A DNA stretch of 64,000 nt, from the NCBI GenBank assembly GCA_037576215.1, contig JBANDB010000003.1, positions 6,572,001-6,636,000 on the forward strand. The letters run 5' to 3'. The stretch comes from Armillaria gallica. Lineage: Eukaryota > Basidiomycota > Agaricomycetes > Agaricales > Physalacriaceae. The notes under the pieces were generated by a model that saw only the letters and a list, made by a program, of their open reading frames with translations, was not told the origin of the DNA and made no database searches. Positions 31,111 to 42,163 of the stretch are shown in pieces. Both the position numbers and the translations under genes were made by a program. Within the stretch, counting starts at the first letter, position 1; the number at the start of each line of letters is the position of its first letter.

Positions 31111-31561
31111 GCATTCTGATCAAACCTCCCATTTTTGTTAGCTCGACTTGATGCATCTTCCTCTTTCTCTCTGTCGCATTGACATGGACCATCAACAAGA
31201 ATGGGATGTTTTTTATTCGAACGAAATGAATCGGAGTGTCCTTCCAAGTCCAATGTAGTAGTGCTAGTACTTTCTTTCGGAGGCTTTGTAGACGAGATCA
31301 GTATGGATAACTTTTGGATTCTTGTCTAATTGTGAAGAGGATTCCTATAAGATTCGACGGAAAAAATGCCAGTACTTGTCATCACGGTAACTGGCACAGC
31401 TGTTGAGTATCTGACGGCGGTACCGAATCGGAATTGCCTAAAACGCGTATCACGTGATCAATTATCTGTCAGTCCAAGCCGGAGCCGGGCCCGTCAGCGT
31501 GAAGTCACGGTCACTGTCAGACTCAGACTTCTCTCTGCACCGACACTATCGTTGTTCAATA

Positions 31562-34076
31562 ATGGGCGCCTCTCGGGAAATCATCAATCTTCAGGTAGAG
31601 CATTGATCTCAATTCATCCTAATGGCATGACTGACGAGGAGATGTAGGTTGGCCAGGTGCGATGACCCACTCCGGAAGATATCGTTCCATGTTGATTTTA
31701 TGCTGTTTTTAGGCGGGCAACCAGGTCGGGGAAAACTTTTGGACAATGCTCCTTGCCGAACATGGGATTGACACTTCTGGAGTACGCTGTTTCTCTCGGG
31801 GGTTCCTCTAACTGAACCCAACGCTTGTAGGTATACAGAGGAAATAACGATTTGGAACTCCAAAGAGTACGTAAATTGGCGATTTTTCTCAATTTCATCT
31901 CATGAAACACCAATCGCAGGTTGGTACATATTTTACGGAAGTAGAATCTTCTGGCCAGCATCGTTATGTTCCTCGATCCATCCAAGTAGATCTAGAGGTT
32001 GGCGTTTTAGACAGGGTAGATCCATCCAGCTATATCGCTGAAGATCTGGACTGAGCATTTCCGTTCAGGTGAAGAGCGGGAAGTTGGGCAACCTATTTCG
32101 ACCCGATACGTTTGTCTCCGCCCAGTCGAGCGCGGGAAACAACTGGGCCAAAGGATGTAAGTGGCGCATCCTGAAAAAGTGCCTTGAGCTGATAAATTCT
32201 CATAGTTTACACTGAAGGTCATTCGTTGCTGAGGTTTTTCGTATTCTTTACGTTTACTCAATACCAGATTCGTAGGCGCCGAGCTCGTAGATGGGATTCT
32301 AGTCAGTAGGCTGTTTCCACTAAGTTCATGTACGGTCTAAAATTTTCTTATAGGAGACCGTTAGGAGACAATCGGAGGCTTGTGACGCCTTACAAGGGTT
32401 CCAGCTCATCCACTCATTAGGAGGAGGAACTGGATCGGGTCTTGGATGTTTATTACTCTCAAAGTTACGGGAGGTACGTTTCAATCCTTCTCCTTCTGAA
32501 TCACATTAACAACACCTAAGGAATACCCCGACCGCATGCTTGCCACCTTCTCCATCATGCCATCGCCTAAAGTATCGGAAACAGTCGTCGAAGTATGTGT
32601 TTCTAGTGCGTAATGTATCCTGTCCTCACCAATGAGCTGGGTTTAGCCGTATAATGCGATGCTCTCTACACATCAACTTTTGGACACGACTGACCTGACG
32701 ATTTGCATTGACAACGAAGCGCTGTATGATATAAACCAGCGAACCTTACATATCAAGAGCCCGTCTTTTAGCGACTTGAACCAGGCAAGTTCAATTTGTT
32801 GTGTATAGTAGAACTATTGACAATCGTGCATGCACAGGTGGTTTCGAAAGTGATGTGTGGAGTCAGCACAAGCCTTCGCTTCCCTGGTCAGCTTAACGGG
32901 TTAGTACCTTTACGTATATACCGTCACAGAACTCATCCGTTCTTACAGTGACTTACGGAAGCTGGGGATGAATTTGGTCCCGTTCCCTCGGGTTTGTGTG
33001 ATCAGCTTGTATACCGGGTTATCTCTGATTTTGTCCTAGCTGCATTTCCTCATGCCAAGTTACGCACCTCTGTTTGATCCAAAGTCCAGATCGTTCGAAA
33101 GGATGAGCGTGTCAGACCTGACCATCGCGTAAGCTTGACTCTCTAGATCGTTCGTTAGATCTAAAATCTTCCAGGCTTTTCGATCGCAAAAATCTACTAG
33201 TGGCCTGCGATCCTCGATTTGGGTACGCCGAAGTTTCGTGTAACTCTTCTTTCATCTTGATCTTCTTTTAGGCGCTACCTTACAGCATACACAATCTTCC
33301 GAGGACAGATTTCCTCACGCGAAGTAAGAGGTCTGCCTATCGATACCCAGATCAGTCTTGCTCATGAATCTTGTTTTCTTAGGCCGAGGTGGGTGCCGTA
33401 GTCTGGATTATGAACGCTCTTCTTATAGTATCAGGTCGCGGTCCATGATCTCCAAAGCAAAAATTCTCAACAATTCGTCGAGTGAGTGCACCACGTTATA
33501 AACGTGCTCCGTGCCGATTAACGGCATTCTAGGTGGATTCCCGACAACGTTTCTGTGTCCATAGTGTCGGTGCCGCCCGTGGGCCAGAAACAGGTTGGTA
33601 AATTTCTCTTTTCTGTTTCAGTATCTGACATATCCCCAGGCCGCCACGGGACTGGCAAACTCTACCTCCATTCAGGAACTATTCCAGCGAACTCTAGATT
33701 CGGTGCGTTCAGTGGTGATCATGTCCACATGCCGACATTAATGCTGCACCATCAGTTTTCTCTGATGTTCAAACGCCGAGCCTTCATGCATTGGTAAGGG
33801 TTTTCTCTACTTTCCAAATCACTTTCCTCATCACATCTGAAGGTATACTGGGGAAGGGATGGACCTGATGGAATTTACAGAGGCGGAGAGCAACACCCTC
33901 GATCTGATGTATGTGCCAGGGCGACAGTCTCAATGATGTGGTTCTTATGCATGTTTTGATATCACAGAGCGGAGTATCAACAGTATCAAGAGGCAACGGT
34001 GGAAGATGAAGAAGAGTATCTCGAGGAGGAGGGAGCAGAGTACGCGGAAGAAGCACTCGCGGAAGGAGAACAATAA
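31562..34076 (+). CDS. divergent beta-tubulin
   Basis: Twenty-three exons join in frame to 463 residues (usual beta-tubulin about 445). The N-terminus is [11 protein letters not shown], and a 9-nt exon (31648-31656, Val-Gly-Gln) restores the LQxGQxGNQ motif. Other landmarks are [27 protein letters not shown] (GTP-binding loop), [79 protein letters not shown] and an acidic Glu-rich tail. It should pair with alpha-tubulin in microtubules. The residues matching Glu198 and Phe200 of fungal beta-tubulin are Leu and Ile (32695-32703). Many substitutions elsewhere suggest a specialised second copy. All exon phases agree and no stop was found, so it looks functional. Confidence 0.93.
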
Positions 34077-34398
34077 CACCAATGGCTTCGCACCGCATAG
34101 TACCAGCTACCGACCACATGTTACTGATCTACGTTCACGTCTTCTGTGTATTGGACAGGTTTTTACTGTATGTTTCGTAATTTGACAATTTCTGTCGTAT
34201 TCTAGTGACTAGGAGGGCATGCCGTATCTATCTACCCACCGGCAATTCTTCAGGCAAAAAGGTGAGCTCTACTATCTCGTTATTGACATCGTGATCGCAC
34301 TTATGACCGGGTGACGTTGACTAGCTTGGTGACGCCTGGGAGACGAAAGGATAATCATTGCCCCAAATCTCTTATCAGCTGTTCCCTTATCTTGGGGG
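34077..34398. other. intergenic, promoter of the next gene
   Basis: These 322 nt lie between the tubulin stop and the DUF1479 gene in tandem orientation. No element beyond A/T-rich sequence was recognised. Confidence 0.4.
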
Positions 34399-36115
34399 TT
34401 GAATGCTTTTCCGTTTGCTATATTTGAGGACGCTGGCGTCTTCTATTTCCCGCATTCAGCCATGATCGAACCCGCAGGTTTGCTGAAGCTGAAAGAAGAT
34501 ATCGTCGCTTCATACCCCGATTTTGAGGCGAACGTCACGAAGGCATGGAAAGATATCATTGCCGAACTAGCGGTAGTCACTGAGACTATTAGCAAACAAG
34601 GCACCAATGTATGTACGTTGGGTTCATCGTCTCGTCATCCATACTCACCACTTGGACAGTACCTGCCCCAACTTGATTTCGCTGACTTGCCAAATTTGAC
34701 TGAGGCGCACAAGACAGAGATCAAGAACAAGGGATGTGTTATTATTCGTAATGTAGTCGACGATCAACAAGCTATCGCATGGAGACACAACCTTCAGGAC
34801 TTCGTTGCGGCAAACCCTGATGTCGAGGGGTTTCCGAGCGAAAACAAACAGTTCTTCCAGCTCTTGTACGTGTGTCAATACACGCACTGTGCAGATTTTT
34901 ACCCCCCTCCCTCCCCAGCTGGACAAAACCACAGATAGAAGCTAGAGCACATCCAAATATGCTCAAGGTGTCGACCTGTTTAAATCAGATTTATCACTAT
35001 GACGGTGAATTGACGAGAGATGGAGTGGATCTGTCCGAGCCTTTGAGCTATGCTGATAGGCTCAGGATGAGGCATCCCGGGGTGCAGTGGGACATCCATC
35101 CGCCACACATTGACGGTAAGCTCCGGTGATAATCACTTGTTACTTGTAACTGATAAGCGGTGCATCATGGTGTAGGTGGAGCGATCGAACGTTGGGAAGA
35201 TCCGTCCTTCCGGTCAGTCTACAAAGATATCTTCGAAGGCAACTGGAGGAAGCACGACCCGTACGATTTGCGTGGAAGAATTAATGCGAAACATTCGTTG
35301 CATAATAGAGTGGGACAGGTGCGTATCCTTTTTAAACAAATGACTTGGGGCGTTGACATGACTCCATAAAGGCTACGATCTTCCGAACCTTCCAGGGATG
35401 GCTTGCAATTAGGTATGCGTCTTCAGCGTAAAGACTGGAATCACTGCTTCCACGCAACAGCGAAACCGCTCCGACCGAGGGCACTATTCAATTTTTTCCG
35501 AACGTCATCCTGAGCAACGCATATATCATGCTGCGACCTTTCTTCCGACCACTTGTCCCAGCCGACTCTCCCGATATTTTGAAGGCAGAGAGCTGGAAGT
35601 ATGGTGGGTACATTCTTCTCACCCATTAAAATTGACCTCATTTTCGCATAGATATCTCGATACCAGACTTCCCTGGTATCATTCCCATAGGAAGCGGTTA
35701 TACCGGACCGAGGCCGACATCAGTCTCGCATCCTCACCTCAGACTCGAGAAGACCATGATATCAGTGCCAAAAGTTCTTCCAGGTGACACTGTGTTTTGG
35801 CACTGTGATATGGTCCATTCTGTCGAAGTCGAGCATACCGGAAAGGAAGATTCTTGTGGTACGCATTTCATTCGTGGCCCTGCTCACATTTATATTCACT
35901 GCGATACAGTGATGTACATCCCCTCGGTGCCTCTCACACCAATGAACAAAGCGTACATCGAGAGGCAGAAAGGCAGCTTTTTGACAGGGATCAGGCCCCC
36001 CGATTTCCCTCCTGCTTCAAAAGATGAGCACGACTTTGTTGGTATAGGCTCGGCCACAGATATACTGGAACCTGCTGGACGAAGAGCAATGTTATTGCCT
36101 GTATCCGCAGCGTGA
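34399..36115 (+). CDS. DUF1479 family protein, 2OG/Fe(II) oxygenase-like
   Basis: About eight exons join in frame. Family landmarks follow in order: FADLPNLTEAHKTEIKNKGC and VIIRNVVD, then ANPDVEGFP, WTKPQIEARAHPNML, and HPPHIDGGAIERWED with the His-x-Asp metal pair. They continue with ATIFRTFQGWLAISETAPTE, IMLRPFFRP, and GDTVFWHCDMVHSVE with the distal His, ending in TPMNKAYIERQKGSFLTG and RPPDFPP. DUF1479 (Pfam) proteins adopt a double-stranded beta-helix fold like 2-oxoglutarate oxygenases; the substrate is unknown. The start may be the Met at 34462 (MIEPAGLLKLKEDI), since the 21 residues before it are unlike the family. The penultimate intron lies between SC and VMYIPSVPL near 35861-35911. 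It looks intact. Confidence 0.9.
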
Positions 36116-37831
36116 TTGGAATGTGGAATAAGGTGTCAATCACATAAGAAAATTTACAGCTAAAACACAGCTTACATCATGTATCCTACCCAGATTTTTT
36201 GGCGATGCTTTAAGGAGTTTATGTACATGTGGTGAGCCTGGATGTTATGTACACGTTCTCGTGAATGACGCTCATAGCTAATATTGGACCCGGGCTAATA
36301 ACATACGTCCGATCAATTTCAGATACATGTATTAACCTCAGCCAGTTCATTGACGTTCGGAAGGCACAACTGTAATAAGAACGTCCATTCTAGGTTGTAG
36401 GAATAGGAGGGAAAGAAAAGTATGCACTCTTTCTGTCTCAGGGCCAGTGTACCTTAACAAGCCATGGATCGACTAAGTACTTTGAAAAGTAGTCTTCGCT
36501 GAAAATCAAGGCTTATGGCTACACCCAGGAAATGGCAATGTACTACGTGTTAGGACAACAAAAGAAAAGAAAAGATGCACTTCTTCAATGTGATGATTCA
36601 GGTCGAAGGCCGAGTTATTACATACCTTAACAATCCAACAAACATGCCGGCAAGGTTGCGCAATTGGCGACCGCACGTCAGGCCTCTTGAAGGCGTCAAT
36701 GTATGTATGTATGACAGAACTAGTAGTCGGGGACAAAGGAAGACAACAATTCTTTTAGTCCTTTGAACCCGGTTTATAGGCTCGATCGAGACTTCGAAAA
36801 ATAGAAGTGTGAGATCGGATAGTAAAGGAAAGACAATGTCATACGACATCGCGGTATACTTATCTTTGGGTTCCAGTGTAAATTGGGATACCATAGAAGG
36901 AAACCTCCTTGGCCCGGTGGATCATTGGGAACGTGTCATATAGCAATTCAGAAGCCGAGGATTTGGGGTACGTAGATAGGCAGTACTCCAGGAATCAGTA
37001 GTGGTGCCGCGCGGAGAAGATGGTCGTCATTACTGCAGCCGATTGAGGCGCCTTAAAGTTAATCTACGAACACTAAGTAAGTACTTTGCTGACAGAAAAC
37101 AGTATGTCAGACTTGCGCTTTACTGAGAACATGCTATCCCCGAAAAATACAGCACTATAAAGAAGAGCAAAAGCCCCGGTTTTCAGTTGGCTGCTGAAAT
37201 ATGACACCATGCGGACGCTTTGTATGTGTGGCAATTCGATGACATACTCGTTGATTTGCACGAGTTGCAGGTCAGATATGACAAGAGAAAGAAGTTGCTG
37301 AACATTGTGCCGACTCCGGCGCTGGCATGACGCGTTCACCGGTCCGGAAAAAACCGAGAACCCTCGCTGCGTTCTATCATTTTTCTCCCACTGTCATTCT
37401 CCTTTGTTTGCATACCTAGACCCAAACCAGGCCTCAGCCGGTGAGCAAAGACTCTACAGACAACACATATGTAACATCGTCAATTCAAACCCATGTCGGT
37501 CCAACCGAGACATTAACACCAGTCTTTAATTGGAGGTCCATCATCGCCGGGACCTTGAAGTTGTAAACGACAACAATTTCTTCCGAAGGCGTTCAAGTCG
37601 CATGCCGGGCCGTTGACTCAAATTTGCTTATGTCCGAGCTGCCTTTTGGCCTCGTTATTGATGCAATGCGGCTCACTCCAGGCCCCAATTTTTTTGCTTC
37701 GTCTTGATATGGGAGTGAAGCCTGATATTCTGGAAGGACCCTGTTGCTTCTTGCTTGGTCCTCTTTTGTCACTTCACTTTGCATGCCGACTATAAAGCTT
37801 GCGCTACACAAAGGTCAAAGATGTATCAATT
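36116..37831. other. no supported gene
   Basis: Short frames on both strands only. No RNA gene, repeat or domain was recognised. The last part should hold the promoter of the P450 gene. Confidence 0.4.
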
Positions 37832-40131
37832 ATGGAGCCCACTTCTCTGTTTATTGTCGCACTTCTTGTCATTGCTATCACTATTTTAATCTCCAGGCGA
37901 AAACGTTCTGTTGTCAAACAGCTTCGAGGTCCTACACCAGACTCCTGGCTTCTTGGTGAGCCTTATCTTCGCTTGTAACATCTCCTCGTTATTTCGATTC
38001 CCAAGGTAATGAATATGCGGTTAAGCATCAAGACCAAGTCGGCGACCTGGACTTTCCTTGGTTTCGCGAATATGGGTCAGCCTTCCGTGGAGCTGCTTGC
38101 TACGGCGTGAGTATCTTCGCATATGTCTTTGTGACAAAATAGCTGATTCCGGGTACAGAAAGATCTATTGGTCCTCGGCGATCCGAAAGGTTTACAGCAT
38201 GTCCTTCATGGTTCTGGATACCGTTATCCCAAAGCTCCCGATTCAGACTATAACCTGAACATACTATTTGGGAGGGGAATCATCACAGTAGCTGGTACAG
38301 CTCCATCTCAATTCGTTGACGGGGCTTGTTCCTCAATACGTGTCTCTTAGGATCTGTTCACCAGCGTCACAGGAAAGTCATGAATCCCGCATTCTCTGCA
38401 GCACAACTTCGGACCTTCCTCAGTCTTTTTCAACGATCAGCGAAGAAGGTGAGTCTGCGTAATATTCCTTTGCTCGTGACTTACAGTCTAACGAGCTACT
38501 TAGTTCTCTCAAAAGCTTACTGACATGGCCGAAGGTGGACAGTCGAATATTAATATAACGCTATGGCTCGGAAAACTGACTTTGGATATTATTGGCGAAA
38601 GTGAGCTTCCCGTACTGGAGGATACCATTATTCAGTATTAACAACCATCAAAGGTGCTTTCGGGTATCAATACGGCGCGCTTGATGATGAGAATAATGGA
38701 CTCGCCAATACGCTGAACAATTTATTGTTTGTAGTACCTCCGTTTGACTATTTCGTTTTCCTTATCTCCTTCCAGCCATGATGCAGGAATATTTCCCTCT
38801 CGCGCTGGAATACTATTCTCGGCGTTGCCTAGAATCTTGCCAAGGCCTCTCCTCCAACTCATGGATCTCATTCCTTCCCGCCAAAAGACACATTTCTCAA
38901 GTTTCGAGGTTGCTGCCAAAAAGGTTGGACAGGAACTGCTCAAGGAGAACATCGAGGGGAATGGCTTAGATTCATCAACTGGTAAGGATGTTCTGAGTAT
39001 CTTAGGTGAGATGGTACCGTTCGTTGCAAGTACTTGGGCTCATTGAATATCATAGCGCGCGCGAATTCCCAGGAGGAAGAGAAGAAAAGATTAAGCGACG
39101 ATGAAGTCCTTGCTCAGATAGCGTCAGTTCATCGTATTCCGTCTGGATATAATCATATTGACTCTTTACGGTGGCAGTTCACTTACATTGGCAGGGCATG
39201 AGACTACCGCATCTACACTCACCTGGACCCTATTCGAGCTGTGTAATCATCCTGAGCAGCAAGACCGTATCCGCGTTGAAATAGCGGAAGTCCGAAGCCG
39301 ATATGCGACCAAAGGCGAACTCACTGCAGCAGATTACGATGGTATGCCGTTTATGAACGCTGTGATCAAGGTGTGCACTTTGCCTTCGAGTCGTTTACTC
39401 GTTCATTGATTTGATGTTCTCAGGAAACTCTCCGGTTCCATCCTATTGCTCCCGCTCTGCTGCGTATCGCGGCTTATGACGATGTCATTCCGCTTACCGA
39501 CCCAGTTACTACATCCACCGGAGCCAAGCTCACTGAAATCCCTGTGGAGAAGGGCCAGCTCGTTGAGATTGCAATCGCATACTACAATCGGTCAGTATAA
39601 GCTGACATCACAATCTTAAGTGTACGCTCACTCTAGGATGCTACAGTAATCCAACTGTATGGGGCTCCGATGCCGATGCTTGGAATCCAGATCGATTCTT
39701 GGGTGAACTGGACAAGCAGACACCAGTTGGTGTTTATGCTAACCTGTAAGTTCGGTATTAATCGTAAAAAACATAACTCTCATTCCCCGCCTTTTAGTCT
39801 GACCTTCAGTAAGTCAGCGCTTTGACTAAAAAAGTATCACTCATTAGTTCCTTTCCTGTAAGGCGCTGGAGTCCGCTCCTGTATCGGCTGGCGTTTCGCG
39901 TAAGTTGTTGTTTCTTCCTTCCCATCGTTCGTGCTCATGGTGTGTTGTAGTGTTATGGAGTTACAAGTTATCCTGTTTGAGCTTCTCGAATCGTTCAAGT
40001 TTACTTTCCCTAAGGAAGGTATCGACATCAAACGGCAGCACGCCGGGCTTATGATTCCCATGGTACGAGATGAGATGTCTAAGGGCACTCAGATGCCAAT
40101 GCGTCTGATTCCGAGTCCCATCCAGTACTAG
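37832..40131 (+). CDS. cytochrome P450 monooxygenase
   Basis: The protein of about 530 residues starts MEPTSLFIVALLVIAITILI, an N-terminal membrane anchor followed by RRKR, so it should sit on the endoplasmic reticulum. A Pro-rich hinge (LRGPTPDSWLLG) and the C-helix HRKVMNPAF follow. The I-helix is LAGHETTASTLTW (oxygen activation), the K-helix is ETLRFHP (ExxR) and the haem loop is FSAGVRSCIGWRFA with the axial Cys. The exon chain was followed across about a dozen introns, including one with a GTTTGT donor near 38725. It resembles the CYP families common in mushrooms that hydroxylate small hydrophobic molecules; the substrate is unknown. A duplicated piece of its 3' end follows at 40198. 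Confidence 0.92.
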
Positions 40132-40197
40132 GAGGATATTAGTTTTATACGTGTATCATGATTGACATTTTGTATTTTATCGTCCTGAATTCCTAGC

Positions 40198-40515
40198 TCA
40201 CTTCTCGATTTTTGTCTGACCTTTGGTAAGTTGACGTTTAGGTATTAGTCACTCAATACTGCTACAAGGCGCCGAAGTCTGCTTCTGTATCGGTGGGCAT
40301 TTCGTGTGAGTGCCGCGTCCTTGTGGCTCATATCGATGTTCATGCCATTTTGTTACAGCGTTATGGAGCTCCTCGAGTCCTTCAAGTTCACCTCTTCCAA
40401 GGCAGGTATTGACATCAAATGGCAGTCCGCTAGAATTATGATTCCCATGGTGAGGGATGAGATGTCTAAAGGTACTCAGATGCCGCTGCGCTTGATCCCG
40501 AGTCCCGTCCAGTAA
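40198..40515 (+). pseudogene. tandem duplicate of the P450 3' exons
   Basis: The sequence repeats the last exons of the P450 just upstream, from the LTF exon through the haem-loop exon (now GAEVCFCIGGHFV, keeping the Cys but not the full FxxGxRxCxG motif) to the terminal exon. It ends with MRLIPSPVQ-like sequence and TAA at 40513-40515. About 21 nt coding LQVILFE in the parent are deleted. Without the rest of the gene it can only be a remnant or an alternative terminal exon set. Confidence 0.8.
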
Positions 40516-41090
40516 TGGACGTCGTCTTTTTTCTGATCCATGACAATCAGTTGTTCTCTGCTACCATTTTCCCCGCTCAATAGTATGCGGATGAATACAC
40601 ATACGCCCACCCTGACATTAGCTTCACTGCTCGTCTTTCGTCACCGAGCCTCAGAATAAAGCGTAAAACGAGAGCCGAGATATTCATAGCTACGGAGAAG
40701 TTCAAACGCGCCCATTGGGCACCTAGCGCTGAACGAATAAGTATATGGACCCACCTCTGGGAGGTGGCGGTAAAATGCGTGGGCACTTTGCACTAAGGTT
40801 AAACATGAATCCCTGGGCTCCGTGATGGACCCTGCCTCCTGGTTAATTGCAAAATAGTAACTTCTCGAGCCCAATCAACCTAATATATATCAATGCCAGG
40901 CGGACTCGGAAGTTTGGACAGTTGACACAGATCTTCGTGCGCACACATAACCAACTGCACAGTGCACACTGGGCTTTTACTATGGTAATACTGCTGTCCA
41001 CTATAAGTCTGTACAATGCTGGAACGCCAAAGTGAGGGACCCAGGAGTCAGGAGTCAGGAGTTCCATGATCCATCTAAACCATCTTCCAA
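40516..41090. other. no supported gene
   Basis: No gene was recognised. A short tandem repeat of GGAGTCA units occurs at about 41043-41060 just before the MITE. Confidence 0.4.
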
Positions 41091-41098
41091 CTTCCAAG
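41091..41098. repeat. target site duplication, left (CTTCCAAG)
   Basis: The 8 bases CTTCCAAG precede the element and recur directly after it at 41907-41914. Eight-base duplications are made by hAT transposases. Confidence 0.85.
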
Positions 41099-41906
41099 TA
41101 GGGTTGCGCACGAAACCCTAGGGTTTCGGACCGGTAAGTTACCGGTAAGTTACTGGTAATTTACCTCTGCCCGCTGGAGGGGTTTTCGTCGAGGTAACTT
41201 ACCTGTCATGTGATGACATTTGAGCAGCAATATCAGTACTATATTCAATCCTATTGTAGTTATATTTTATTTACAGCCAAAAACATATCTCTGTAGCAAT
41301 TTTTGATGAATCGCACTTCAGGAGAAAGAAATTTGTGTAAAAGAATACGACGATGAACATTGAAGGTGCTGCAAAATTTTGCAAATGACGCGCGTCGGGC
41401 ATGTGATTATACACGTGATAGAGTAAGTAACGGTAAATTACCGTATCAAAACACCCCCCTTGGAGAGGGCTCGGTAAAAAACGGTTAGGGTTGCGCACGA
41501 AACCCTAGGTTTTGATACACCTAGGTTTATTCCCGGTAAGTTACCGGTAAGTTACTGGCAACTTACACCCCTTCGCCGGAGGGGTTTTCGTTGAGGTAAC
41601 TTACCTGTCATGTGACAGGTATTTGGGCAGAAGAATTCAGTACTATTATATGCATGTTTCAAGTTATATTGTATATTTACAGATGAGTGGTCTTTACAGC
41701 TGAATTAATCCTCATTACAGCAAGAAAATGTATAAAGACACAAAGGGAAAGGTTTTGAAAAAATTCGGCAATTGCGGCGCGTCAGTCATGTGAAATGCAC
41801 GTGATAAGGTAAGTTACAGTAACTTACCGTAGCAAAACCACCCCCTGGGGAGGGGTCGGTAACAAACGGTTACTTACACCCCCTGGAGGTTTCGTGCGCA
41901 ACCCTA
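41099..41906. mobile_element. hAT-like non-autonomous element (MITE), head-to-tail dimer
   Basis: The 808-bp element begins TAGGGTTGCGCACGAAACC and ends with the exact reverse complement, a 19-bp terminal inverted repeat. An internal copy of the left end starts near 41487, and the two halves align throughout. They share GGTAAGTTACCGGTAAGTTA, GAGGTAACTTACCTGTCATG and CAGTACTAT, so the element is two tandem units with the inner right end lost. It has no coding capacity. TIR and 8-bp duplication fit the hAT superfamily. It lies 42 bp from the tRNA-Asp gene. Confidence 0.82.
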
Positions 41907-41914
41907 CTTCCAAG
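41907..41914. repeat. target site duplication, right (CTTCCAAG)
   Basis: This is the matching copy of the 8-bp duplication flanking the MITE dimer. Confidence 0.85.
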
Positions 41915-41955
41915 CTGCGACTGAGTCACTGCCCGGAAGCAAAATGAGTTAATAT

Positions 41956-42048
41956 CTCTCTGACTGGGAGTCGAACCCAGCTTTCGCGCGTTATGTTGAA
42001 CAATTTTTCCATGACAGGCGCGTGTACTAACCGATACACTATCAGAGA
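41956..42048 (-). tRNA. tRNA-Asp(GTC) with intron
   Basis: Read on the minus strand, TCTCTGA pairs perfectly with TCAGAGA (acceptor stem). The D-arm holds GTGT/ACAC, the T-arm is CTGGG-TTCGACT-CCCAG, and the discriminator base is G, as in tRNA-Asp. The anticodon loop reads CTGTCA-C with anticodon GTC, split by a 21-nt intron (41991-42011) one base after the anticodon, the usual place for nuclear tRNA introns. The anticodon stem CGCGC/GCGCG closes across it. Confidence 0.92.
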
Positions 42049-42163
42049 GATATTCTATAGTGTCTTTTTGCAGTACTTATCAGACAGTAGTTAATTAATT
42101 TTAGCCTAAATCTGGAACTCTGTTACAGACGACGTCAACCGACCTTGCCCCAGTGCCAATACC

